A stretch of DNA of 64,000 bases from Solen grandis. Lineage: Eukaryota > Mollusca > Bivalvia > Adapedonta > Solenidae. Positions 23,471 through 35,261 of this stretch are shown piece by piece. The position numbers were made by a program, and so were the translations under genes. Where the stretch lies: contig CM037781.1 of NCBI GenBank assembly GCA_021229015.1, positions 34,578,759 to 34,642,758 of the forward strand, read 5' to 3'. The notes beneath the pieces were generated by a model, which saw only the letters and a program-made list of their open reading frames with translations, was not told the DNA's origin and searched no databases. Within the stretch, counting starts at the first letter, position 1; every line of letters begins with the position of its first letter.

Positions 23471-24789
23471 TAAAAAGTTAAAAAAAGTTATACATTTGCA
23501 TAGCAGTATGTACATGCATACGTTTTATTCGGAATAAAGCAGATAAAATTCAAGTTTGTTATTCTTGAAGATCTGATGATAAGACGTTGAATTTAACTGT
23601 CATTTTGACCAAAAGTTATTCTATAAAATTAAGTACCTGCTTTGCTACAAACATAATCTGATTATATACAAATTGAAAGAATACTCATACATAAGCATAC
23701 AGTAGAAAGTATCCAAATTTTACCCCATTCAACCGAATATTTGCCATAAAGACATTAATTTAAAGTCTCCGTTAGCTTATTTTTGCTCCTTTTCAATAGT
23801 ACCCGAGATGATACAAAGGTTTGTTTCGCGGCAGCTACAAGGATCATTGAGGATCAGTGTTTCACAACTAGGGAGTATTAAGCCGGAATGTGTTAATATA
23901 TCATGGCTGTCCGAGTAAATATGCACGTGTCATTGAATAAACATACTAGGTATCATAGTTTGGTAAACTCGTGTGTTTTTTCTGCTTGAGCAAGGCTAAT
24001 TAGAAGCAACTTGTCAGAGCTAGTGATTTTCCTAGACATGGCTATACATTTAATTAAGTACTGTGTACATACATAAGCAAGTCCTCCGTGTGTGAAATGT
24101 AAATATATACTCAAAGAAAAAAGAAACACGTGTGTCTTTTTCCTTTGAGTATATTTCTGATTTTACGATCTAGCTTGTTTCACTGTGACCACCGGTAACA
24201 TACCTATATTTCCGTTGGAATTTTAGAAAATGATAAATGCACGATAATCTCAAACCATTTTACTTTCAGAATCGAATTTATTTCCAAGATAGAACGATTC
24301 GTTTTCTAAATTGTAATTAAAACTTCCGTGTCAAAGTTAGTTTAAAGCAAACACAGTTTATTTGCCGAATTCTTAACAGCCTAGCAATTAATTTGATATA
24401 CGAGTATTATGACTTTTTGATAATCACTCAAGTTGTTTACAAAATCGCAGAGTATTGCGGATGAACCATCATTTTTACCATTTGCATGATCTGTTTAAAT
24501 TGAAGCCTCAACCATATTATTTTCCCAAGATATTATATAATTTGTATATGTTTTTATGGTTCATTTGAATGATTTGAAGTGGTATTTCTTACGTTCGACA
24601 TCTTTGGGACTGGGTTGAAAACTTCGACATAATAATAACTAGATTTCATTCGTTGATACGAATGATAGGACTTTCTGCTACATTTGTCAAACACTTAAAA
24701 GCAAAAATAGTAGAAGGATATGAAATTCCAGCCTTTAACTTGTTTTTGTATGGCCATAACTTCAATAAACTTTGAAAAATAAACCTTTT
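23471..24789. other. AT-rich stretch with no supported gene
   Basis: I see no coding frame or repeat boundary apart from the short hairpin at 24103-24154. Satellite similarity begins near the end of this stretch. Confidence 0.45.
24103..24154. repeat. Short inverted repeat (hairpin)
   Basis: ATATACTCAAAG...AAAGAAACACGT is mirrored by GTGTCTTTTTC...CTTTGAGTATAT, giving a ~50 bp near-perfect hairpin centred on CACGTGTG. It may be a relic of a tiny MITE or a structural element. Confidence 0.6.
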
Positions 24790-26833
24790 AACTTTGAGGA
24801 TATGGCAAAAGTAACTGAAAATCATTTTTTTATATCGATTTATTTAACTTGGACTACTTTTATAATCTATGCTACAAATCAAATTCATTTAAAATGCTTA
24901 CAATTCGAATTTCATCCTGTAATAATGACTGTAGACCGCGTCATATGATGTCATAGGCATAAGAAAATCAATGAAATGAATATTCAGTATCTTAAATATA
25001 TCAAGTAATTTTTTCATACTCCTTGCAACTTTGCAACATATAGAAATTAACGCGTAGATATATTAACATTCTTTTTGACCTTTTAACGTCAAATGACATT
25101 AATCATAACAGAATATAAATAAGTCTCAAAAATTTAAAGGAAGCGATTTTATATGTATTTGGATTTTGACGTCAATGATTCGAAACTTGGATTCGCCATA
25201 GAACCATTGCCTTTTCGAATTTGTAAAACGGGATTCTGGATACACAACTAGAGCGTTACATATACATTCTGTGAAATTTTGATGAAAATCGGTCCAAAAA
25301 TAATGGCTGTACACCGCGTAAAACCTTTTTGTCCTGACGTCAAATCTGACGTGATATAACGTCACATTAATATGAATTACATTGCTTTTTAAAGCTCATT
25401 GATTGGTGTATATACCATTAGATTTCCATGGTCCTGGGAAGTAAACAACTTTTTAAAATTAACGCGTATATCAGATACTATTTTTGACCTTATGACGTCA
25501 TATGACGTCAAATGATGTTCATCTTCATAGAATGTAAAGCACTCTTGGAGACGTATATACTATCCAAATTTTAGATTTCTTACTCTTCTGGAAACGATTT
25601 TATACGTATTTGAAATTTGACGTCAATGGTTCGAATCTTGGATCCGCCATAAAACCATTGCATTTTCGAATTTGGAAAAACGGACAACGGGATGCACAAC
25701 AAAACTCTAAGATACACATTCTGTGAAATTTTGATGAAAATCGGCCCAGAAAAAAATGGCTGTAGACAGCGTACAAACATATTTAGACGACGTCAAGTTT
25801 GACGTCAAAACACGTCATAGTCAAATGAAAATTATTGGCATGCAAAAGGTTTTATCTGAAGCATATGCTATTAAATTTTCAAGGTGCTCGGACGTGTACA
25901 ACATATAAAAATTAACATGTAAAAATTAGAAATTACTTCTCACCTCATGACGTCATATGACGTCATAAGACGTTCATCTTCAGAGAATGTAAAGAAACTC
26001 TTGAGACTTATATTCTGTACAAATATCATCTTTCTAACTCATTTGTAAGCGATTTTATACGCATTTGAAATTTGACGTCAATGGTTCGAATCTTGGATTC
26101 GCCATAGAACGATTGCATTTTCGAATTTGGAAAAACGGACAACGGGATGCACAACAAAACTCTAAGATACACATTCTGTGAAATTTTGATGAAAATCGGC
26201 CCAAACATAATGGCTGTAGACCGCGTAAAAACATTTTTAGACGACGTCAAGTTTGACGTCAAAACACGTCATAATCAAATGAAAATTATTGAAATGCAAA
26301 CTGTTCTTTCTGTAGCATATTCTATTAAATTTTCAAGGTGCTCGGACGTGTAAAACATATAAAAATTAACACGTAAAAATTAGAATTTATTTTTCACCTC
26401 ATGACGTCATATGACGTTCATGTTCAGAAAATTTAAAGAAACCCTTGAGACTTATAATCTGTCCAAATATCATCTTTCTAGCTCATTTGTAAGTGATTTT
26501 ATACGTATTTGAAATTTGACGTCAATGGTTCGAATCTTGGATCCGCCATAAAACCTTTGAATTTTCGAATTTTGAAAAACAGACACCGGGATGCACAACA
26601 AGACTCTAACATACACATTCTGTGAAATTTTGATGAAAATCGGCCCAGATATAATGGCTGTACACCGCGTAAAAACATTTTTAGACGACGTCAAGTTTGA
26701 CGTCAAAACACGCCATAGTCAAATGAAAATTATTGAAATGCAAACTGTTCTTTCTGAAGCATAAGCTATTAAATTTTCAAGGTGCTAGGACGTGTACAAC
26801 ATATAAAAATTAACACGTAAAAGATAGAAATTA
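24790..26833. repeat. ~450 bp-period satellite rich in TGACGTCA
   Basis: Monomer anchor GATTTTATACGTATTTG (or a close variant) occurs at about 25145, 25595, 26050 and 26494, giving periods of about 450, 455 and 444 bp. A more diverged copy precedes 25145. Each monomer has TTTGACGTCAATGGTTCGAA, CATTTTCGAATTTGGAAAA, a CATTCTGTGAAATTTTGATG block, a GACGACGTCAAGTTTGACG block, and a T(C/T)ATGACGTCATATGACGT segment. Perfect TGACGTCA palindromes are at 25493-25500, 25503-25510, 25948-25955, 25958-25965 and 26402-26409. The later copies are much closer to each other than to the first. The array runs into an assembly gap. Confidence 0.88.
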
Positions 26834-26933
26834 NNNNNNNNNNNNNNNNNNNNNNNNNNNNNNNNNNNNNNNNNNNNNNNNNNNNNNNNNNNNNNNNNNN
26901 NNNNNNNNNNNNNNNNNNNNNNNNNNNNNNNNN
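26834..26933. other. Assembly gap (100 N)
   Basis: Exactly 100 N, the conventional size for a gap of unknown length. It falls inside the ~450 bp satellite, so the true array length is not represented. Sequence after the gap does not resume the satellite. Confidence 0.99.
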
Positions 26934-27659
26934 AATCTTCTCTTCCCATAAAGCATATTTTTAACTAAATCTTATCATTTTACATCACTCTTTAAAGAAG
27001 TTTTCGTAACAGTGACCTTGACTATCCTGAAAATCAATCCCAATCTTTCTCTTTCCATAAGGTGTCTGTTACCTACTGAGTATGAAAACTATATCTCTAT
27101 TCTAACGAGATATTCGACGGAAACGAAATGTTTGACGACCTGCCGCCCGCGCATCGACGTACCCCCATTCTAACAACCAAGATTTCGTTGAAAACCTGTT
27201 AATTTTTTTTAAGTAAAATAGTAAAGTGCCTGCATGATAGTAATTATGTAAAATGTGTTATTTATTAAATAATATTTTAAAATAAATCAAACTTTAAACA
27301 ATTCATTGCAGTAAAGAAATTATTATTTTATAATATGACTACATTTTCCTCTGTGCTTCTTCCATACTTTTTTTTAATTTGCAGTATTCAATGATCTGTT
27401 GTGTGCTTTAATAATATTTTCCACTGGCTTTTACCAGAGTTTCCTGTCTCTGTTTGGTAGGTATTTGTAGTACATGGAGAAAAAAAAATAAAACGTTTTT
27501 ACAAGAAGTTTACGATGATGGTTGTTTTATTCATTTTGATATTTTACTATCATTTATATACAATGCATCTTAGATGGATGAATGCAATGACATGTCGGTA
27601 ACAGCTAGACATTTACCACATGAGTACCATAGAAATTAACAAAGCGATACGCAGGAAAC
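26934..27659. other. AT-rich stretch with no supported gene
   Basis: The first ~260 bp contain GTGACCTTGAC and GAAAATCAAT-like phrases reminiscent of decayed element monomers, but no terminus can be placed. The rest is AT-rich with no coding evidence. Confidence 0.4.
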
Positions 27660-27663
27660 TTAA

Positions 27664-27880
27664 CCCTTTCCCTCATAGAGGAAACCATGAAAAGACCTAT
27701 GCGAACAACATAAAACCAACTCGCAGGCTGATCAGGTTTTATGCTGTTCACTGCTCCTCAGTGGTCTGGAAATGAGGACTTTATAATTAAATTTGGTAAG
27801 GTTTAACAGTGGTTTTCTGCAGATCAGGCTTTATGTGGTACCTATTGAGTGCGTTAAATGTGTCTGTATGAGGGAAAGGG
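27664..27880. mobile_element. piggyBac-type MITE flanked by TTAA
   Basis: Left end CCCTTTCCCTCAT and right end ATGAGGGAAAGGG are perfect 13 bp inverted repeats. Each is directly flanked by TTAA (27660-27663 and 27881-27884), the hallmark target duplication of piggyBac transposons, whose ends typically start CCCTTT or CCCT. The ~217 bp interior has no coding capacity. An autonomous partner would have to supply the transposase. The perfect ends and intact TTAA suggest a fairly recent insertion. Confidence 0.9.
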
Positions 27881-28369
27881 TTAAAACGATATATCATTCA
27901 TTAACTGGTTATTATGAGGCGGAGCATTAAATGTAATTTACTATGAACGCGACATCTAGCGCTTTAATCTAAAAAGTAATTATCGTTTCTTAACATCTGT
28001 GTTGGTAAAAAATAAAGCATTAATCAAAAGTAGTTCCTAACATATTATGCTTTATTCTCAGCAAATGTATGTATGAAATATTTACATATATCAGTTTATT
28101 TAACTTATGCCCTTTGACTCAACAATATTATGTGTTGTTTTTTTTTCGGCCGTTTACTGTTTTGTTTTACCTGGATTTCCTGTCTTAACTTAGAGGTGAC
28201 GGTTACTAAACAGCTAATGAATACTGTAAGTTTTTGATTTGTCGACTTAAAATCGAAAGTATCCCTCCAGAAAGAGATCAGCTTGATTGCTTTGTATATA
28301 CTTTCTTAAAACCTCGATTTTTCGATTAAAATATATTAATACATGTCTTAACGTTCAAAACAATTAAAC

Positions 28370-28385
28370 CACACACACACACACA
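28370..28385. repeat. (AC)n microsatellite
   Basis: Eight AC repeats just upstream of the element at 28420. Confidence 0.9.
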
Positions 28386-28419
28386 TCTATAGGATTTGAA
28401 ACCTTCAGATTCCATCGTG

Positions 28420-29402
28420 TCCTGGAAATCGCTCATTCCGAAGTTCGTTCGTCCGATCGTCAGCAATTTATATCCGCTTTTTTATTGGCGTCATCTTCTG
28501 CTACGTTTCTGAATGAATCTTTTCAAAACTTGGTTAATGCCATAACTATAATGGGTAGATATGCATGAAGTGGCGATTTTCCGGTTCATTGATTTTTACA
28601 AGATTTGTGTCCCTTAAAACTTAGTCTCTGTAGCTGATTGATATTGCAGCCTTGTGAACGCAACTCCTCCTACGTTTCTGAATGAATCTTTTCAAAACTT
28701 GGTCAATGTCAATACTATAATGGGAAGATGTGCATGAAGTGGCGATTATCCCGTTCATCGATTTTTACAAGATCTGTGTCCCTTGAAACTTAGTCTCTGT
28801 AGCTGATTGATATTGCAGCCTTGTGAATGCAACTCCTCCTACGTTTCTGAATGAATCTTTTCAAAACTTGGTCAATGTCATAACTATAATGGGTAGATGT
28901 GCATGAAGTGGTGATTTTCCGGTTCATTAATTTTTGCAAGATTTTTTGTCCCTTGAAGCATAGTCTCTTTTAGCTGATTATTATTTCAGCTTTGTGAATG
29001 CAATTCTTGTATGTTTCTGACCTAATCTTTTCAAAACTTGGGCAATGTCATTACTATACTGGGTAGATATGCACAAAGCAGGGATTTTGATGTTCATCAA
29101 TTAAAACACAACTCAAGTTTCTTAACTGGAAAAAGTGCATAAAGCAGGGATTTTCTGGTACAGTGATTTTTGCAAGAGTTATGTGGAGAAAAAAAAAGGA
29201 TTCATATTGATACTGCTATTTGACCTACTTTCATATTGGAAGTATTTTTGGGGTTCTTTCTCTGTTCAGCTAAATTAATTGGTCTTACAGACTTCATTAT
29301 GAGCTTATGCTTACAGAAATGTTAAAAGCAATAATTAAAAGACCCCTCTTGGTCTTTATATTTTGTGGCGGCGTATATTGTGGCACCACTGGCACTCTTG
29401 TT
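28420..29402 (+). mobile_element. Non-autonomous element with ~169 bp internal monomers and hairpin-TCTTGTT end
   Basis: A GTTCGTTCGTCCGATCGTC block near 28440 is followed by about four tandem copies anchored on CTACGTTTCTGAATGAATC (28500, 28669, 28839) and a variant at 29007. A fifth partial copy is near 29100. It ends with GTGGCACCACTGGCAC then TCTTGTT at 29402. The 5' edge is uncertain. The architecture matches the AGCTCACC family (short GTCCG-rich 5' block, tandem monomers, hairpin, TCTTGTT) but the sequence is different. No coding frame. Confidence 0.65.
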
Positions 29403-29958
29403 ATATTTTGAACGCTTGAAAGACATTCATAATACTTGGATGAAATGTCCTCTCATCAAGATGCAGAATAAATATATATGATTAATAATAAATAATAATA
29501 ATAAAATAAATATGATTAATACACCACGGCCGTGTATCTTTTTTAACAAATACTTCTTGTTAATGAATATGTTGGGTTTTCCAGAGGACAATAACATTAT
29601 AAACATTAAATTCACTCCTTTTCAATATATAGCTGCTCAAAAATCATTTACAAAGTTCAGTCTTTGTGTTTACAATCGTGAAAAAACTATATATTGGTAC
29701 ATATTAATATGCAGTGATATGTTTCGTTGAATTGTGAAAAATCCATTAATTTGTGAAAAATTAGCGTTGTTTTTTCTCAAAATTGTGAACAATGTAGCGG
29801 CGTTTCTGCTGATATTGTAAGGAGAAAATGTGGGCTAAGCCTGAATACCTTCCAAGTTTTCTGCAAAATGATACAGGATGGTTTATATTTTCAAGAAACT
29901 GATTACAGTCCGTGTCCGGTAGAAAGCATAAGTGTGTTAGTTGTTATTAAGTCCTTTT

Positions 29959-31250
29959 TAGCTCACCTGAGCACAACGTGCTCAAGGTGAGCTTTTCTGA
30001 TCGCCTTTTGTCCGGCGTCCGTGCGTCCGGCGTCAACAATTGCTTCAAACAACATCTCCTCCTAAACAGCTTGGCCAATTTGAAAAATATTTTGCAGGAA
30101 TGTTCCTTGGATGAAGCTCTACTAAAGTTGTATAAATGGTTCTGGTCCATTGCATAATTAGGTCACAGGAGCTAAAAATAGATTTTAAAAATGAAAATTT
30201 AAAAAATCTTCTTCTCTGAAACCACAAGGCCTAGCCTTTTGATTTTTGGTATGTAGCATGATCTTATGACTCTCTACCAAGATTGTACAAATTATGACCC
30301 TGGCGTCAAAATTGGCCCTGCCCCAGGGGTCACTTGATTTAACATAGGCTAATATAGAAAAAAACTTGAAAAATCTTCTTCTCAGAAACCACAAGGCATA
30401 GAGTTAAGATATTTGGTGTGTAGCATTGTCTAGTTGATCTCTACCAAGATTGTACAAATTATGACCCTGGGGTCAAAATTGGCCCCGCCCCAGGGGTCAC
30501 TTGATTAAACATAGGCTAATATAGGAAAAACTTGAAAAATCTTCTTCTCAGAAACCACAAGGCCTGGGGTTTAGATATTTGGTGTGCAGCATTGTCTAGT
30601 AGATCACAACCAAGTTTGTTCAAATCATGGCCCTGGGATCATATTTGGCCCCACCAAGGGGTCACCTGATTTTACATAGGCTAATATAGAAAAAACTTGA
30701 AAAATCTTCTTCTCTGAAACCACAATGCCTAGCCTTTTGATTTTTAATATGTAGCATGATCTTATGACTCGCTACCAAGATTGTTCAAATTATGACCCTG
30801 GGGTCAAAATTGGCCCTGCCCCAGGGGTCACTTGATTTAACATAGGCTAATATAGAAAAAAAAAATCTTCTCAGACACCACAAAGCATAGAGATTAGATA
30901 TTTGGTGTGTAGCATTTCTAGTCGCTTCTTACCAAGTTTGTTCAAATCATGACGCTGGGGTCAAAATTGGCCCCGCTCCAGGGATCACTTGATTTTACAT
31001 AGACTTATATTGGAAAAAAAACTAGAAAAATCTTCAAGGTCTGGAGTTTATATATTTGGTATGTAACATGGGCTAATAGACCTCTACCAAGTAGAGTGTG
31101 GTAGTGTGTAGCATTGTCTAGTCATTTCTTACCAACTTTGTTTAAATCATGACCCTGGGGTCAAAATTGGCTCTGCCCCAGGGGTCACTTGATTTTACAT
31201 AGCCTAATGATACCAGGTGAGCGATCCAGGGCCATCATGGCCCTCTTGTT
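29959..31250 (+). mobile_element. Helitron-like element, AGCTCACC family (copy b), complete
   Basis: The 5' end has a palindrome-rich start: AGCTCACCTGAGCACAACG, then TGCTCAAGGTGAGCTT, GATCGCCTTTTGTCCGGCG and CGTCAACAATTGC. About six ~165-170 bp monomers follow, each with GACCCTGGGGTCAAAATTGG, GGGGTCACTTGATTT, CATAGGCTAATATAG and AGAAACCACAAGGC. The 3' end is GGTGAGCGATCCA, then GGGCCATCATGGCCC, then TCTTGTT. This is the cleanest uninterrupted copy of the monomer type also seen in copies a, c, d, f and i. No coding potential. Confidence 0.85.
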
Positions 31251-33445
31251 AAATTTAGACTTTGTGACATCGTTCTACTTTCGATTTGGCGAAATCCCAT
31301 ACGGGTAAACAGCCGGAAGGGTCAAAATACCTATATTGCCGAGATCCTTGAACAATAATGTATCCATTCCAACCAGGTTTTAATCTTCATAATGAATAAA
31401 AATGATTTTAAAACACATTTTACTGCAACATGATCAACTGACCAACTTTTTTAATATTCAAATGAGCTACGCCAGTGTATAGGTAAAATATCTCTCTTCA
31501 GATAAGACCTAATAGTAACGGAGGAAGAGAAGACTGACGATTTGCGTTCGAATGCCTGACAAACACGGAAATATGGACTTATCAGCATTTGAATCAATTA
31601 TATAGTCACATACATACATACCTGCATACATATTTGATAAGCAGCATTAGTTGACACTTTTAAGGCTATGTTGGCGATTTGTACAATTAATAATAGAATT
31701 TAACATGATTTTTTTTTCAAAACTTTCTATTTTAGATTTGACTTACAGTGTTGTTATGCAGGGTATACGGTGACCTTCTCCCTATCCATGTCCAGTGATT
31801 TTTGTTCTCATGAATTTTCAATTCTTGCCCCCGCCCCCCCCCAAAAAAAATATCCCCCAAAAAATGTCCTTCCTTGAAGCGAGTTCAACATAATGAAATA
31901 TTACTTCCAATAATTCCTATATTCATTGAAATACTTACATGAATTTATTTTAAGGTAGTGGCACTCTAATGCATGAATTTTAAAATTCTGTTTTCTTTGG
32001 TGTTTTTCTATTCTATTATTTAATGAAAGCTTTTGATATAAAAAATTGTGTTGGGGTATACTTTTAAAAACTTCTATTAAATCATCAAATTTCCCATTTT
32101 TTTCTATTGAATTGATTTATCATATACCCAAGACAAATATCAAATGGAAAACATTTTAAAAACGTAAGAGAAAACTTGATAAAATGTTTATTTATAAATT
32201 TATGTAGGAAGTCTTCATATTAAAGTTTGATATTTTCCCCATTTTATAAAATAGAAACAATTCAATTCCTGGTAAAGAACGTATTTTTTATACAAATTTC
32301 TCAGAACAAGCTGTAAAAAATATCCGTATACTATATCAAATATAAAAATGCACAATTTTATGTAGGTTAACCATAAATATATCAAGTAATAACAGTATAC
32401 ATTACCTGATCCCCTATTTCAAAGCTCAGTGAAAACAAAGAATATTGTTTTGACTGCGTCCTAAGTTCTTTTCAGGTGCAATGTGAGCACAAATTTTAAA
32501 TAATAATTATAATTACCCTATTAAGTGTCTTTTTCTCTTGCATGATTAATGTAATATCATTGTTAAGTGAAATAATGAACAGAAAATGACAAAAACTATA
32601 TGACCAAGTACGTACAATATTAGTACGAAAGAATCACTGTTACAATTTTCCGCTTTACACGAATTTCCAATACACGAACTTATGTTACTGTAGTTAAGTT
32701 TGATTAAGATACCATTTGCTTCTTTTATATTTTTATGGATAAATTTTCAAAATACTCTCAATTATTACAATTACGCATTTCGACAAATCTATGGGAATTC
32801 CAAAATGACGTCACCGGAAGGTAATTCGGGGAGGTGATATAAGATACGATGGATGAAACTTTTTTTTTAATGAAAAAGGATCATAGTCCGAATCATGGCG
32901 TGTTATGCCGAAGAATATCGGAAGTTGGGCGATCTTTGTCGACATTTGCCGAGCCCATTAGGGTTCCTCTACCTTTAAGAATAATTCAGCAGCATGTCGC
33001 TTTCCACCACAACTCTACTTAAAGCGTTCAACACACATGTAAACATATATAATTGGGGAAGGATAAGGATACAATGTCGTGTCATTCCATTTAGGAACAG
33101 TTTCTCAAGTATAAACTCCTTCTTTGAAAACGCACGCATGTATTTTTTTTTATTTTATTAGTAAACGATCGAAATAAGAAGGATTAATGTGTACGTGTCT
33201 TTATTAATGGCAGCAATGAATAGATTACAACGAATGTGTATGCTTTATGTAAACACACAATACACAAAAAACAACACAAAAAAAACATACACACACACTT
33301 ATCTAAAGCGTGCCTTCTTGACCAGAAAACGTGAAAACGTAACTTAGTTATATCAGTATATTGGACCTGTAAGTATACACGTCTCTGTTGTGTATTGTCT
33401 GTTCGATTCTTCAACGGAGACCATTTGTATGGGTACATTACGGTA
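31251..33445. other. AT-rich stretch with no supported gene
   Basis: Contains a C-run/A-run at about 31830-31850 and long AT-rich tracts. A plus-strand phrase near 32870-33010 reads protein-like for ~40 codons, but no start, splice site or domain can be supported. Confidence 0.4.
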
Positions 33446-34107
33446 ATGGCTTGGTCACATATTCACGGAGAACCGCCACGGAAGAGCTACGGTCTAATCG
33501 CTCACGGATGACTACGGAAATGTCAAATTCCGTAGTCGGCTACGGTTCCAATATTGATGCACAATGGTGTGAGAACGGAGTTTGACGGATCTAACCGCCA
33601 AAATGTAGGTTAAAGCCCCGGGAGAGATTCGAGTTTCGGTTTAAGTACGGGTTAGTAAGAATAAGAACGGTCCGATGGAGTAGTACGAATCGCCAGATCG
33701 ATACGGACCTACCACGATTTAGCATTCTCTAGTCCACCATCTCCTCTGTCTTCTATTACCTGATTAAATATCCATATATAGGCATTGATGTAAAATATTG
33801 ATCAAGGTTTTTCTTCTATTAATAAATCTGCTGTTTATCTTACAATTACACTAATCACCGTGAATGTTTATGTTTTAAAAGTATCAGTACGGTCTAATAC
33901 GGACTAGTAAGGATACGTTACGGTTATTTGATCCGTAGCGATTGTTTGTGCATGTTCAAAAATTGTCAAGGATCGCTACGCGAATGACTACGGTTACAAT
34001 ACGGAGAGCTACTGACCAGTACGGGTAGTTACGGACGATGCCGGACGAATCCGTAGCACTTCCGTGGCCTTCCGTGGCAGTCTTCCGTGAATATGTGACC
34101 AGGCTAT
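33446..34107. mobile_element. Long-TIR MITE built from TACGG-rich repeats
   Basis: Left end GGCTTGGTCACATATTCACG. The right end, reverse complemented, is AGCCTGGTCACATATTCACG. The TIR continues inward with CGCCACGGAAG/TGCCACGGAAG and AGCTACGG/TGCTACGG, for at least 45 bp. Flanking TA on both sides may be a 2 bp duplication. The outer thirds are dense in TACGG/CCGTA words in both orientations; the middle (33720-33890) is plain AT-rich. There is no coding capacity. The superfamily is undetermined. Confidence 0.8.
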
Positions 34108-34419
34108 AAAGAACGTCGTCCAGACCTGCCAGCCCTCCGTAACATGAATATATTAATATTTCTACTGAAATGGGGGCGGAGTGCTGACAAACTAAAAATA
34201 AATAGAGGATATTTGTTTGCTTTGGATAAATATGGAATATATCTCATCGAGAAGTGATACAATTACAATATTTTCACATGCCCTTTCAGTCCATGCTGAG
34301 CATATTTTGGTAACGTATGAACTCTGCTGAAATAGTTTTTTCTTCCAAACTATTTGCTACAGCGTACTGAGGCATTTTTTTTGCCTTTCAAACTCATGGT
34401 GCATGTTCTGCATATCTTA

Positions 34420-35261
34420 TTTTCATGTTTGCTTTAAAGCATTTTTGAAATGCAGGATACATTTTAATGCTAATCGTTTAAACAAAAAATATATTGCAAC
34501 AACATTCAAAAAGCAGGTCTCTCTCTTACTAGTTGAAAGAAATTTGTCAAAGCTAAGTCTAGTTCTGTGTTTTACCTGTTCCTCATGCATGATATGTCTA
34601 AAGTCTGTCTTTAGTTTATGATGTTCACTTTCTGACATTTTGCGTTTATGTCCTTTAAGATTAAAATGTGTAGACATAATCTGTAGACTTAATACTTTTT
34701 TCTGTGAGTTACTCATTTCATACCTGTAAATTGCTATCCTGTTTAGAATCCGTTCCTTTTAATCTTTCCTTCTGATATCTTTCTTTTTTGGTTTTTTTTT
34801 TTTATCAACTTCTCTAACAGATTTTTTCTGTGAGTCACTCATTTTATTTCTACGAATTGCTTGTCATTGCTTGTCTCTTTGTATTGCATTCTTTGAAACA
34901 ATGCATCCTTGGCCAAATCAAAATGAACTTTTAACCAATGTTTTTAAATATTTCCTCTTATCCTTGCTGCAGTTCCTCTCTCCGGTTGATTTTTTCCCGT
35001 TTGGATAGCTGATTGATTTAGATCATCAAACCCCTCTGAAAAGGTTTCGTCTGGGAGGCGCCCTTGCTCTGTGGCTGTTATTTGCACTTTAATTTCACTC
35101 TTCAGACGTGCTAGCCTCAATCTCAACACATTTTCTTTTGAGACCTGATTTTTTTTATTTTTCGCAAAGACCTCATGTTCTGTCTCAGTCAACAATATCA
35201 GGGACGTCTGGCAGTGTCCGGTCCAGTAATAGTTCTGTTGCACTTTAGCTTTTGTGATCAA
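34420..35261 (-). pseudogene. Possible decayed lysine-rich coding remnant
   Basis: Three minus-strand pieces read protein-like. The first (34944-35261) contains NQVSKENVLRLRLARLKSEI and LPDETFSEGFDDLNQS. The second, near 34735-34840, starts MSDSQKKSVREVD and, in a shifted frame, has RYQKERLKGTDSKQDSNLQ. The third (34423-34716) starts MSNSQKKVLSLQ and has KTDFRHIMHEEQVKHRTRL. The paired MS(D/N)SQKK starts ~125 bp apart suggest a small local duplication. No domain is recognised. It could equally be AT-rich chance. Confidence 0.22.

Noticed and set aside
25126..26706. Four similar minus-strand frames of 66-79 codons
   Set aside because: Each is the same segment of the ~450 bp satellite monomer. 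Similarity follows from repetition, and frames break independently in different copies.
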